Source: Planctomycetota bacterium (GTDB lineage: Bacteria > Planctomycetota > UBA8108 > UBA1146). Taken from it: 64,000 bases of DNA. The notes below the pieces were generated by a model. It saw nothing but the letters and a program-made list of their open reading frames with translations, made no database searches and was not told the DNA's origin. This document shows, piece after piece, positions 39,177 through 48,730 of this stretch. How positions within the stretch are numbered: position 1 is the first letter of the stretch; every line of letters begins with the position of its first letter. Both the position numbers and the translations under genes were made by a program. Location of the stretch: the NCBI GenBank assembly GCA_014240375.1, contig JAAZXB010000006.1, forward strand, positions 62,001 through 126,000. Direction: 5' to 3'.

Positions 39177-39904
39177 TGCGGGTGGCATCCCTCGCCAAGA
39201 GGGAACTACTGACCCTCTTCGTCTCGCCGGTGGCGTGGACCATCACCTTCGTCTTCCTGCTGGTGATGGGGATGACTTTTCATCTGTCCTTGTTGTCGGT
39301 CGGGGGAGATCTTCAGCAACTGGTCCCGGCGATCTACAGTGGCTATCTTTTCTGGTTCATGATGCTGATCTTTCCACCACTCATCACGATGAGAACCCTG
39401 GCGGAAGAGCGCCGCACGGGTTCACTCGAGATGCTGGTCACTACCGGGATCGCCGATACCACGGTGATCACCGCCAAGTGGATCTCGACCTGGATCTTCT
39501 TCCTGTTCTTGTGGCTTTGCATGCTGCCGCTGTGGCTTCTGCTCGATGGTGTTGGCCAGGTCGACTTCGGCGTCTTGCTGTCCGCGCATCTTGGCATCGC
39601 CCTGGTCGGAGCCGGATTCTGTGCCGCGGGGATTCTCGCCTCCTCCTTGACCTCTCACCCGCTCGCCTCTGCCGGATTGGCCCTGGCGATCAACCTGGTG
39701 CTGTTTCTGGTCGAGTGGCTTCGATTTCTCTACGAGCCGGGAGACTTGCAACTTCGTTGGATCGAGCACTTCAGTGCCGTGCATCACATCGGTGCAGAGA
39801 TGACCCGCGGAATCGTCGATCTGAGGGTGCCGATCTGGTGGGTTTCCTTCACCATCTTGATGCTCTTCCTCTCCACCAAGGTGCTGGAGAGGAGGCGCTG
39901 GTGA
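39173..39904 (+). CDS. ABC transporter permease (GldF-like)
   Basis: LAKRELLTLFVSPVAWTITFVFLLVMG...LAEERRTGSLEMLVTTGIADTTVITAKW; ATGA overlap with the ATPase. Confidence 0.92.
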   Translation: MMRVASLAKRELLTLFVSPVAWTITFVFLLVMGMTFHLSLLSVGGDLQQLVPAIYSGYLFWFMMLIFPPLITMRTLAEERRTGSLEMLVTTGIADTTVITAKWISTWIFFLFLWLCMLPLWLLLDGVGQVDFGVLLSAHLGIALVGAGFCAAGILASSLTSHPLASAGLALAINLVLFLVEWLRFLYEPGDLQLRWIEHFSAVHHIGAEMTRGIVDLRVPIWWVSFTILMLFLSTKVLERRRW

Positions 39905-41358
39905 TCGACTTCATCCGAACACGTCGTCTCCGCACCAGGATCCAGGTCCCGCTGCAGATCTTTCTGCTGATGTGGATCGTCTGGGCCATCAACCTCTGGT
40001 CTTTTCACGACTCCATCCGTAGCGACTGGAGCCAGCAAGCTCAGATGGCGGTGACACCGTCCGATCGGGCTCTGCTGGACGCTCTGCCTCGATCGGTCGA
40101 TGTGGTGATTCCGGTCGATCTACCGCCCACCGCAGCGGGTCGGGTGAGAGCTCGGGTTCTGCTCCAGGCGCTGCGCTGGATCGGTGAACTGAGCCGAACC
40201 GCTCCCGATGCCTTGTCGCCACCGATTCAGGTCGATGTGAATCGCCAGGCGGATCGCTGGGAGTTGCTGCGCAATGCCCGTGGCCTCGAGGCGGATGCCA
40301 TCAACAAGATCCACTTCTTCTGCGGGGAGCGGCGACTGGCGCTCGATGTGGAGGAACTCGCCATCATCCGGGAGCCGACGCTGATGGAACCGGAGGCGGT
40401 GGCTCGTATCGTCGTCGATCGTGTTCGAGAAGCGGTCGAGGCGGCCTTGCGACAGGTCGCCACCGATCAGGCTACCGAGATACGCATCAGCCAGGGCAGT
40501 GGTGAACCGCCACTGAACTCATCGAGGGGGCCGAGTCTGGTCGCGATGGTGAGGGATCTGCAACAGAGGGGCGCTCGAGTGGCGGGTCACTCCTTGGCCA
40601 GCATCGAGACCATCGATGAGGAAGCCGATCTGCTGGTGGTCCTGGGTGGTGGAGTCCAGCGCTTCGATGCGTTGTCGTCTTCGGTCCGCAGAGAGGTCGA
40701 GAGATTCCTGGCTGAAGGAGGCGGGGTGCTACTACTGCTTCCGGCCAGCGGAGAAACCGGTCTCGAAGAATTGATGGCTGACGTTGGAATCTCGGTGCTC
40801 CCTGGCCTCGCTGCGCAGGTCACGGCGGTGCCCAATCGAGCGGTCCAATCGTCATTTTCGGTGGTCGGAGAACGACTCGATCGGTTCCATCCGATCACGG
40901 CACCGATGATCGGTGAGAGGTTTGCCGCCCGCTGGACTCCGAGTCGTGTACTCGAGGTGACCCAGCCTGCCACCGCCTTGCTCTCGACCGGTCCTTCCGC
41001 CTGGTTGGAGCGCGACCGGATCTCCGCTCGCAGAGATGTGGAGGAACTTCCCGGACCGCAGATTCTGGCAGCGGCGGCACCGGTGGGCGAGGGCCGACTG
41101 GTGGTGGTGGGGAACTGGAACACGACGCTGTCCAACCTGTGGACCGGAGACGCGAGAAGGTTTCTGCTGGCCTGCTGCGACTGGGCTGCCGGACGCGATC
41201 TGTTGCCGGCGGGAGCGGGGAGGGAACCACTCTCCTTTCGCATCGAACTCGATGAGAGACTGCGCCGGTCCTTCTTCTGGACCTCCTTTGCTGTGTTGCC
41301 CGGCTGCGCCTTGATCGGCGGTTTGTTGGTGGCCTGGGCCCGAAGGAGGGACCGATGA
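39901..41358 (+). CDS. GldG-like ABC-associated protein
   Basis: GTG start; N-term TM, LLVVLGGGVQRFDALSSSVRREVERFLAEGGGVLLLLPA, C-term TM ending GGLLVAWARRRDR. Confidence 0.85.
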   Translation: MIDFIRTRRLRTRIQVPLQIFLLMWIVWAINLWSFHDSIRSDWSQQAQMAVTPSDRALLDALPRSVDVVIPVDLPPTAAGRVRARVLLQALRWIGELSRTAPDALSPPIQVDVNRQADRWELLRNARGLEADAINKIHFFCGERRLALDVEELAIIREPTLMEPEAVARIVVDRVREAVEAALRQVATDQATEIRISQGSGEPPLNSSRGPSLVAMVRDLQQRGARVAGHSLASIETIDEEADLLVVLGGGVQRFDALSSSVRREVERFLAEGGGVLLLLPASGETGLEELMADVGISVLPGLAAQVTAVPNRAVQSSFSVVGERLDRFHPITAPMIGERFAARWTPSRVLEVTQPATALLSTGPSAWLERDRISARRDVEELPGPQILAAAAPVGEGRLVVVGNWNTTLSNLWTGDARRFLLACCDWAAGRDLLPAGAGREPLSFRIELDERLRRSFFWTSFAVLPGCALIGGLLVAWARRRDR

Positions 41359-43106
41359 ACTGGCGGACCACGCTGTTACTGGCACTGATCGCCGTGGTGA
41401 TCACTCCGCTGTCGTATCGAGCGGTGCGCGATGCTCGCCCCAGTTACGTGGTCGGGGATGCTCGCCCCTTCTCCTTTGCCATTCCTGCGGTGGTCTCACT
41501 CGAGATCGCTCGAGGAGAGCAGACGATCCGCATCGAGAAGTCTGCCGTGGGATGGGACATCACGGCACCGGTGAGGGATCGAGGACGCTACGCATCCATC
41601 GAGGACTTGCTGCATCTTCTTCGCGATCTGGAAATACGCGGAGAAGGACCTGACGATCTGAAAAAGTCGGGGCTCGAAACTCCCCACATCGTCGTCACGG
41701 TGGAGAGTCCTTCTCGTGAGTATCGCCTCGAACTGGGGTCGGACCATCCCTCGTTACCGCGAGTCCATGCTCGAGTCGGCGACCGCCCGGTGCTGATTGC
41801 AGCAGAGATTCGCGATGCTCTGCGAGATTTTGAGCTCGATGAACTGAGAGACGATGCGGTCTGCGGGGCTTCGCCCGGCAGGGTCGAGCGAGTCTTGCTG
41901 GAACGTCCCGGTCAGCCTTCGCTCGAACTGGTACGAAGAGGGGTGCACTGGCAACTGGTGGCTCCCTTCACCGCCGATGCGAATCCGGATGGGGTGGAGC
42001 AGTGGCTCACCCGTATCGCTCAGTGGGCAGCCGTGGATTACATCGATCCCCCTTTTGAGAAACCGCTCGGGCTCGAGGCACCGAGAGCGAAACTGACGGT
42101 GCAACTGAAAGATGGCTCGGTCAAGACGGTCGAGGTCGGGGCACGGTATACCTCGAAGATCTCGCAGACCGTTGCGGTGCGCTGCTCCGGCCGTGACTCT
42201 CCGCTGGTCGCTGCGGGAGTGATGGCACGGGAACTGATCGAGTTCGACGCGTCGCTGCTGGTCAGTCCCTACCTGGTTCGCATCGATCAACCAAGGATTC
42301 GCGCCCTGTCGCTGACGGACGGTGCTCATGGCAAGGTCGATCTCGAGGTCGATTCTGCTGGTGGGTGGAAAATGCGCTGGGGCGGGGATCGCACTGCAGT
42401 GCCCGCAGATGCGGTACTTGTGGAACGATGGAGCGAGCGGCTGCGTCAATTGAGGGTCACCGACCGCCAGCCGCTCGATCGCTCCTCGCTGCAGCTGTGG
42501 GGATTCGATCGTCCACTGTTGCGAGTGGTGCTGGTGACTGAAGATGGGGATCCTGAAGAGATGATGTTTGGTGCCGAGGTTGCCGAGGGATCGGGAATTC
42601 TCTATGCCTGGAATCTACGCCAGGAAACGGTGGCACAGGTGAGAGTCGATGACATCGATCAACTGGTCAACGCTCCCTTCTCGTTGAGGGACCCTCGGGT
42701 CACCTCGATGCCATCTGGAGAGTTACTGCGCTTTCGCATCACCACCGCTACCGGGGAAGCTTTGCTGGCACAGCCTCATCAGACGTGGCGCTGTCAGGGA
42801 AAGGAACAGATCGATCTGCCGCAGCCGGATGTCCGCTGGATCGCCCGAACTCTCTCCCAGCTGGTCGCAAGAAGCTGGGCTCCAGAGGATCCGACCGCGC
42901 CGGGCCCACAGCAGTATCTGTTGAAGGCGGAGTTGTTCGGATTGACCGGGGCTGAGCCACAGGTCACCATCTACCTCGGCCAGAAGGAAGTGGACGGGGA
43001 TCGGCGAGCACGGATCGATGACTGGGTTTTCTCGCTGGCCTCTTCCGAGGGCCCCGATCTGGTGAATTTTTGCGATCAGTTCCTCCAGCAGCTGCAGCAG
43101 CAGTAG
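41355..43106 (+). CDS. DUF4340-type protein
   Basis: Follows GldG-like gene by ATGA overlap; N-term TM; repeated V..v.l.r..q.i.i.k...W.i..P.. motifs. Confidence 0.75.
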   Translation: MNWRTTLLLALIAVVITPLSYRAVRDARPSYVVGDARPFSFAIPAVVSLEIARGEQTIRIEKSAVGWDITAPVRDRGRYASIEDLLHLLRDLEIRGEGPDDLKKSGLETPHIVVTVESPSREYRLELGSDHPSLPRVHARVGDRPVLIAAEIRDALRDFELDELRDDAVCGASPGRVERVLLERPGQPSLELVRRGVHWQLVAPFTADANPDGVEQWLTRIAQWAAVDYIDPPFEKPLGLEAPRAKLTVQLKDGSVKTVEVGARYTSKISQTVAVRCSGRDSPLVAAGVMARELIEFDASLLVSPYLVRIDQPRIRALSLTDGAHGKVDLEVDSAGGWKMRWGGDRTAVPADAVLVERWSERLRQLRVTDRQPLDRSSLQLWGFDRPLLRVVLVTEDGDPEEMMFGAEVAEGSGILYAWNLRQETVAQVRVDDIDQLVNAPFSLRDPRVTSMPSGELLRFRITTATGEALLAQPHQTWRCQGKEQIDLPQPDVRWIARTLSQLVARSWAPEDPTAPGPQQYLLKAELFGLTGAEPQVTIYLGQKEVDGDRRARIDDWVFSLASSEGPDLVNFCDQFLQQLQQQ

Positions 43107-43121
43107 GGAAGGTGGCCACCG

Positions 43122-44477
43122 TTGTTGGATTCCAGCGATCGTAAGTTGTGGCTACTGGTACTGGCGCTTCCCTTTGTCGCCTGGCTGCTCATCGATCCCC
43201 GACCTGCGCCGACTGTGATCCCACCCCCGGATCGAGTCGACCCACCACCGGTCACCGGGGCGGAAGTGGATTCACATCCCATCCTTCCACCACCGGTTCT
43301 CATCGACCCACCGAGTGACCCACCGAGTGACCCACCGAGCGACCCACCGAGCGACCCTGAGCCGAGAGTGCTTCCTATTCAGTGCCGGGTCCGTGGACTG
43401 TCTGCCGCCGGAGAACTGTTGCCAGAGGGCACCGAGTTGCCGCTGGAAACCGACGCAGGGACAGTGGTTACCGGGGCTGACGACGGGCTCGAGGTGGCTG
43501 GAGAGGGGTTGCGGTGGATCTCGTCGAATGGCAGCCGGATCCCGGTCGATCTGCCCCCGGGTCAGTGGATTCTCGACTGTACCGCTCAACTACCGCTCGC
43601 CGATGCCCCGATTCAACTCGATTGGGTGATCCTGGCGCGAGAGGCGCAGGGGCAATTCCCGGCCCGATTGGTGCTCTCGGGAACCACTCCACTGCCGGTC
43701 GGAATGCGCCTGCTGGTCAAGTTGTCTCATCAGGACCGGACCCTCGATGGTGGATACGAGATCACCGAGGGCGAATCGGTCTGGTGGAACCGGGCCCTGG
43801 TCTCTGACTCGTGGTTTGCCGGCTGTCTGGCGATGAATATCGAGTGGGATCCAAATTTGTTACGAGAATCTCAGCGCTCTGTTCTGGAACCGCTGTGGCG
43901 AGGAATCGCTCGAGGAGAGATCTGGTCCTGGCAAGGATTTCTTTGCATCGATGACCCGGAGGAGGCGCGGCGACAGCAACTGGAAATCTCCCGCTGGTAT
44001 GCCGAGGTGCTCGAAGAGGTGCAGGCTTGCCGTGATCTGTTACTGGTGGCCAGTGCCAAGGCACGTGGCAAGAAATCGACGCTGTTGCGCGATCCCGAAC
44101 GTGCCGATCGGGTCTTCGAGCATCCCCTGGCAGCCACCTTCGACCTCCTCGGTCGCGGCAAGAATTTTGATTACAAGCGCTGGCGTCGTCTCATCGACGA
44201 GGTCCTTCCGCAGCGGTGGAGCCAGTGGAGCGGCGCCGGAAGGGTTCCGTATCCCCATCGACAGCCTGCCGCGGCCAAGAATGTGGCGCTGCTCTTCAAT
44301 GTTTTGGTGAAATACAGCCGCCTCGAGAGCACGGTGCTTTATGAGGCCCTCGGAAAGCCGCGACACATCCACGATTTCGTGGCGAATTTCGACTGGGAGC
44401 CGTCGACCGAGCGGAAACAGACGTTGTCGAGATTGAGGAATTTCATCGAGGCGATCCGCCAATCGATCTGGAAGTGA
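43122..44477 (+). CDS. Hypothetical membrane-anchored protein with (DPPS)4 linker
   Basis: TTG start; LLVLALPFVAWLLIDP anchor; DPPSDPPSDPPSDPPSDPEPR. Confidence 0.7.
   Translation: MLDSSDRKLWLLVLALPFVAWLLIDPRPAPTVIPPPDRVDPPPVTGAEVDSHPILPPPVLIDPPSDPPSDPPSDPPSDPEPRVLPIQCRVRGLSAAGELLPEGTELPLETDAGTVVTGADDGLEVAGEGLRWISSNGSRIPVDLPPGQWILDCTAQLPLADAPIQLDWVILAREAQGQFPARLVLSGTTPLPVGMRLLVKLSHQDRTLDGGYEITEGESVWWNRALVSDSWFAGCLAMNIEWDPNLLRESQRSVLEPLWRGIARGEIWSWQGFLCIDDPEEARRQQLEISRWYAEVLEEVQACRDLLLVASAKARGKKSTLLRDPERADRVFEHPLAATFDLLGRGKNFDYKRWRRLIDEVLPQRWSQWSGAGRVPYPHRQPAAAKNVALLFNVLVKYSRLESTVLYEALGKPRHIHDFVANFDWEPSTERKQTLSRLRNFIEAIRQSIWK
43305..43352 (+). repeat. 12-bp tandem repeat (gacccaccgagt/c) x4 encoding DPPS
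   Basis: Direct reading. Confidence 0.95.
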
Positions 44478-44502
44478 ACCCCGCCTCCTGGGTCGCGGAT
44501 GG

Positions 44503-45501
44503 TCAGAATCGAGCCTGGTCAGGCTTCTGGCCGGTTTTTTTCTCTGACCCCTTCTCGACACCGTTGGCTGGAGTCGATCGATCGGTCGCGTCTGGTGTTG
44601 TCGAATCCGGTGGATCTCGCTGAACCCGCCGGATCTCCAGCTCTCCCTGGCGGTACTGTTCGATGGTGCCCCCAGGGCCGATCCAGATCTTGGCTTCGAA
44701 CTCATGAGACAGCACGCTCCATCGGGTGGTCTCGACGGAACCGATTTTTTCGGCCCTGTCCTTTTTCAGTTCCAGTTCGATCGATCGGTATTCGCTGGGG
44801 ATCAGTGCCGTGAACTGGCGTTGATCGGTTCGATCGAGTTGTAGGCCGATCAGCAACCAGTGCTCGAAGGCCTGATTTTCGAGCAGCACCATCTTGTCGT
44901 GGAAAGGCAGGAATCGATCGATGCGGGTGGCACGGGCCGGATCTTGTACGACGATCCGGATTCGAGAGGTTTCGGGATCGACTTCGCTGGCCACCACGAT
45001 CTGTTTTTCTCCCGCACCCGCCGCCCTGATCCAACTCTCACGGTGGGTACCCTTGCTGCGAAGGTTCGACTGGAGAAATCGGGTACGATGGCGGATCTGC
45101 ATCGTCCTGCCCGGTTGGCGCCACTGCAATCGGGCCTCGAGGGTCCATTCTTCAGCGGGGGCTGTCGGCATCCGCCAGTGGACACTGGTTTTTCCGGTGG
45201 GCACCCCTTTCTGGGTCCATTGCCATTGGAGAGGCTCTTCCACTGGGTAGGGGAAAGTGACAGGTGGTGCATCGATGACCCCAGGGTTCCCCGGGTTCGG
45301 ATCGAGAGGCGATTGGTAAACGGCCATACAGATGAGGAGTGCAATGAGCAAAGGGGAGGACCTTTCTTGTCTGATTAGGCGCTCGGAAAACTGGAGCCGT
45401 GCAATTTTGATGGGGTTTGTGGTACGATCCAATCTTGCTCGGATGGAGTTCTCAAGGCAAGTCCCAAACCTGTCTATCCTCGGGACTTGAAGTGAACCCA
45501 C
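44503..45501 (-). CDS. Hypothetical protein, DUF3108-like (tentative); N-terminus uncertain
   Basis: Hydrophobic LLIALLICMAVYQS then beta-rich WQWTQKGVPTGKTSVHWRMP...EAKIWIGPGGTIEQYRQGELEIRRVQ. Confidence 0.55.
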   Translation of the reverse strand: MGSLQVPRIDRFGTCLENSIRARLDRTTNPIKIARLQFSERLIRQERSSPLLIALLICMAVYQSPLDPNPGNPGVIDAPPVTFPYPVEEPLQWQWTQKGVPTGKTSVHWRMPTAPAEEWTLEARLQWRQPGRTMQIRHRTRFLQSNLRSKGTHRESWIRAAGAGEKQIVVASEVDPETSRIRIVVQDPARATRIDRFLPFHDKMVLLENQAFEHWLLIGLQLDRTDQRQFTALIPSEYRSIELELKKDRAEKIGSVETTRWSVLSHEFEAKIWIGPGGTIEQYRQGELEIRRVQRDPPDSTTPDATDRSTPANGVEKGSEKKTGQKPDQARF

Positions 45502-45581
45502 TTGACGTGGTGAGGGGGGGCCCCCCGCGTCTGATTCGGTGTATTGCCCGATCCAATGGTCGGAATTCGCAATGCCACAGG

Positions 45582-45613
45582 AGTGACCGAAGTGACCGAA
45601 GTGACCGAAGTGA
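45582..45613. repeat. 9-bp tandem repeat (agtgaccga) x3 plus partial
   Basis: Direct reading. Confidence 0.93.
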
Positions 45614-45656
45614 TCTAGTTTCTCTCCGCTTCTGCGGGGGAGAGACGCGGGAAGGA

Positions 45657-46670
45657 ATGTTGATGCGCAAGGATCTGTCCCTCATTCGCCGCCTGGAAAA
45701 AATCGAGAAGGAACTGGGATACTGCCAGATTAAACTCGAGAAGGAGCAGCGCCTCGCGACACGAGTACATTTTCTGAGAGCTCACCGCGACCGATTGCTG
45801 GAGGTTCTGGATCTTTTTCCAGAGCAGGATTCTGGTTCCGGAGACCGTCTCTGCGGATTGTCGTTCAGCGAGATCTCCTCTCGCATCATGGATGAAGACA
45901 AGCATCTCGATCTCGAGCCGCTAAGGAACTCCTTTCTGGCCATCGGTATGCGTCCTGAAGTCACCACCGAACTGGAGGAACTGGAAGTCGAGATCAAAGA
46001 CGTTTCAGAACGCCTTTCGACTTTCCGTGTTTTCCACGACAAGGTTGCTGGGCTTCAGTCGGAGCGAAGACATGCACTCAGTAGTTTCGATCTCTCCGGC
46101 GACGAACCCGTCCTGGCGATCTCCGATGAATTCGAAGTGACCGAGAACGACTGGAATGTGCTGACCGAAGATCTTACCAATCTGGATGACGCACTTTTCA
46201 ATGTCAGTCGTACCAAGGATTATCTCACTTCGGCACGAAACTTTGTGCTGCATGCTCGTAGCCATTATTCGGTTCCGGATTGGATCGAAAAAGGTTACCT
46301 CGTCGACCTGCTGAAGCACTCGACCATCGGACGGATCCGAGAGATGCTGGAGGGCGGAGAGCGCAACTTGAAGACCGCTTTGAGTGAACTGATTTGCCTC
46401 GATAACTATCCGCTTGTCGCAGACGATTTCAAACCGATCCTTCGCCCCTTCTACCGGTTGCTCTTTGATGATGTCTTTCACCAGACGAAGTTTCAGGATG
46501 TACTGCAACTGATCGAGGAGAGACTCGACCGCTCGACGCGACTTCACGATCAGCTGGAGAAGTCGCGGGAGAAGGTGTATCAGACTCAAGTCCTGAAGGA
46601 AAAGGCGCGCGAAAGCCTGTTCCACCGGATCGGCGATGAGCGCAGGAAACTGCGCCTGACCACTATCTGA
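45657..46670 (+). CDS. Hypothetical coiled-coil-rich protein
   Basis: Charged helical sequence MLMRKDLSLIRRLEKIEKELGYCQIKLEKEQR...; ATG 45657 or 45663. Confidence 0.65.
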   Translation: MLMRKDLSLIRRLEKIEKELGYCQIKLEKEQRLATRVHFLRAHRDRLLEVLDLFPEQDSGSGDRLCGLSFSEISSRIMDEDKHLDLEPLRNSFLAIGMRPEVTTELEELEVEIKDVSERLSTFRVFHDKVAGLQSERRHALSSFDLSGDEPVLAISDEFEVTENDWNVLTEDLTNLDDALFNVSRTKDYLTSARNFVLHARSHYSVPDWIEKGYLVDLLKHSTIGRIREMLEGGERNLKTALSELICLDNYPLVADDFKPILRPFYRLLFDDVFHQTKFQDVLQLIEERLDRSTRLHDQLEKSREKVYQTQVLKEKARESLFHRIGDERRKLRLTTI

Positions 46671-46731
46671 GTTTGACCCTGAGTCTGACCCTGAGTCTTG
46701 CCTGGGCCTTGCCTGGGCCTTGCCTGGGCCT
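46669..46731. repeat. Two contiguous tandem arrays: tgagtctgaccc (12 bp, 2.5 copies) and ttgcctgggcc (11 bp, 3 copies)
   Basis: Direct reading; starts in the stop codon of the 45657 gene. Confidence 0.93.
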
Positions 46732-46760
46732 TGCCTCGTGTCGGCGATTCCGGAGGAGGA

Positions 46761-46828
46761 ATCGCCTCATCGAGTCCATCGCCTCATCGAGTCCATCGCC
46801 TCATCGAGTCCAACGCCTCATCGAGTCC
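46761..46828. repeat. 17-bp tandem repeat (atcgcctcatcgagtcc) x4
   Basis: Direct reading; minus-strand stop codon of the ThiF-like gene (46818-46820) lies in the last copy. Confidence 0.95.
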
Positions 46829-48128
46829 ACAGTGCGTCCTTTCCCAGCCAACTTTCGAGTTGCTGTTGCGCTTGCTCTACCGTCTCCGAGTGATTTCCGG
46901 TGAGCAGCGCACGGCCGTCGCGGTAGCAGATCAGCGAACCGGAGGGGCCGTCGCTGCGGATCGCGGCGGCACTCCGATGCCAGCGGATTTCACAATCCAG
47001 TTGTCGCAGGCGTGATTCAATCTCATCCAGATCGAGTTGCAACCAGGTCTCCACCGACCCACTGCCGCACAATTTCCTCAAGTGCACTCCCGATCTTTCT
47101 TGTCGGTCAGAAACGGTGCTCTGCGATCGCAGCCCACAGCGGGGACAGTCGGGATCGCTTTCCAGCTCGACAGTCTTTTCTCCATCTGCAATGTTGCCTC
47201 GAAGGATGGTCCGGCGGGTTGAAGCTGGAGATTCTTGAATGAGGTTGTCCAGGTGGGGGCGTCGGAGTTCCTTCACCAGTAACCGGATCGCAGCTGCGGC
47301 TGCGGCGAGGCAGGCGACCGGCAGCACCCCGTCCGATTCACAGGTTCCGATGGCGCCCGGCGCGGGAGATTCAGCAACCCAGCAGTGGTAACAAGGAGTT
47401 CCGGGGGGCAAGAACGACGCTGCGACCCAGCGATCTGAGATGGCGCCGCTATGAATCCACCCAACCCCCGTTTGCATGGCGGTCTGATCGATGAGAGTTC
47501 TGGCTGCGATATGATCGGTCGCATCCATCACCACGTCGTGTGCGAGAAAGTGAGCCTCTGCATTGGTCGGGGTGAGCATCTCGGGAATCATTTTGAGTTG
47601 AGTTCGACCGCCAATCTTGTCCAATTCTCGACCTGCCACGGTCACCTTGGCCCGGCCCACATCGGCATCTTCTTGGTGATAGAGTACCTGGCGGTGGAGA
47701 TCGGTGAGCCGAACTCGATCCCCATCGAGGAGCGTGAGGAAGCCGATGCCGCTGCGCACCAGCGTCTGTGCGAGGATCGTGCCGACGCCGCCACAGCCCA
47801 CCAGCAACACCCGTAAACGCTGCCAATCTCGGTCGAGATCGGTCCCCCCGGCGATTTTTAACTGTCGGTCGTAACGGTCCAAGTGGCCTCCCTCGAGCGC
47901 TGCGATGCTGATTCCCCAGACTAAGGGCCGGTCCCCCCGGGCTCCAGAGAAGAGCGCAAGAACCATCGCCTTTGGCGGTGGGGTTGCTTCCTGGCAGATC
48001 CGGCGGTGTACTGCCGTATGCTCCGAGACCACTTGTCTACGACCAGATCGGCACAGCTGAGGGAACCAACATGACTGGACCGGGTGGACTCGAACTCGAC
48101 ACCATTGCACTACCGCTGCTGCTGGCAT
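46818..48128 (-). CDS. ThiF/MoeB-family adenylyltransferase with Cys motif and C-terminal extension (start probably internal)
   Basis: LDRYDRQLKIAG, RVLLVGCGGVGTILAQTLVRSGIGFLTLLDGDRVRLTDLHRQVLY, DATDHIAARTLIDQTA, CPRC. Confidence 0.85.
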   Translation of the reverse strand: MPAAAVVQWCRVRVHPVQSCWFPQLCRSGRRQVVSEHTAVHRRICQEATPPPKAMVLALFSGARGDRPLVWGISIAALEGGHLDRYDRQLKIAGGTDLDRDWQRLRVLLVGCGGVGTILAQTLVRSGIGFLTLLDGDRVRLTDLHRQVLYHQEDADVGRAKVTVAGRELDKIGGRTQLKMIPEMLTPTNAEAHFLAHDVVMDATDHIAARTLIDQTAMQTGVGWIHSGAISDRWVAASFLPPGTPCYHCWVAESPAPGAIGTCESDGVLPVACLAAAAAAIRLLVKELRRPHLDNLIQESPASTRRTILRGNIADGEKTVELESDPDCPRCGLRSQSTVSDRQERSGVHLRKLCGSGSVETWLQLDLDEIESRLRQLDCEIRWHRSAAAIRSDGPSGSLICYRDGRALLTGNHSETVEQAQQQLESWLGKDALWTR

Positions 48129-48730
48129 TCCTGAGCGGCTCGATCCCCTTCACCTGGCTGATCGGAAAAGCACGCGGTATCGACCTGCTGTCGGTCGGAA
48201 GTGGCAATCCAGGAGCGACCAACCTGAGCCGGGAACTGGGAAAGTTCTACGGAGCTCTGGGGCTGATCCTCGACCTTCTCAAGGGGGCGATCCCGGTGTT
48301 ACTCACATCCGGTCGCTGGGAGGAGCCCGCCCCGCTGTTTCTGGTGGGAGCGTCGGCAGTGTTTGGACACTGTTACTCACCCTTCTTGAAGTTTCGTGGG
48401 GGCAAGGGTGTCGCGACTACCGGAGGAGTGCTACTGGCGATCGAGCCGGCGATGGCACTGCTGCTGCTGAGCGGCTGGTTCATCGGGCTAAAATCGCTGC
48501 GCAGTGTCGGGATGGCTTCGGTGACCGCTTCGGTGATCGGAATCTGCTCTGCAGCGGTGATCCTGGCAGGTTGGCCACCGCTACTGGGCTGGCTGGTGAC
48601 GGCAATTTCGAGTGACTCTCAGACCGTTCTCGGCTGGGTTCTGCTGATCGTCTCGGCTCTGGTGTTGATTCGCCATCGATCGAATATCCAGCAATATTAT
48701 CTGCCAGGTTCAAAAGAGGAGAAGCGATGA
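48071..48730 (+). CDS. plsY: Acyl-phosphate:glycerol-3-phosphate acyltransferase
   Basis: GSIPFTWLIGKARGIDLLSVGSGNPGATNLSRELG, VFGHCYSPFLKFRGGKGVATTGGVLLAI. Confidence 0.95.
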   Translation: MTGPGGLELDTIALPLLLAFLSGSIPFTWLIGKARGIDLLSVGSGNPGATNLSRELGKFYGALGLILDLLKGAIPVLLTSGRWEEPAPLFLVGASAVFGHCYSPFLKFRGGKGVATTGGVLLAIEPAMALLLLSGWFIGLKSLRSVGMASVTASVIGICSAAVILAGWPPLLGWLVTAISSDSQTVLGWVLLIVSALVLIRHRSNIQQYYLPGSKEEKR

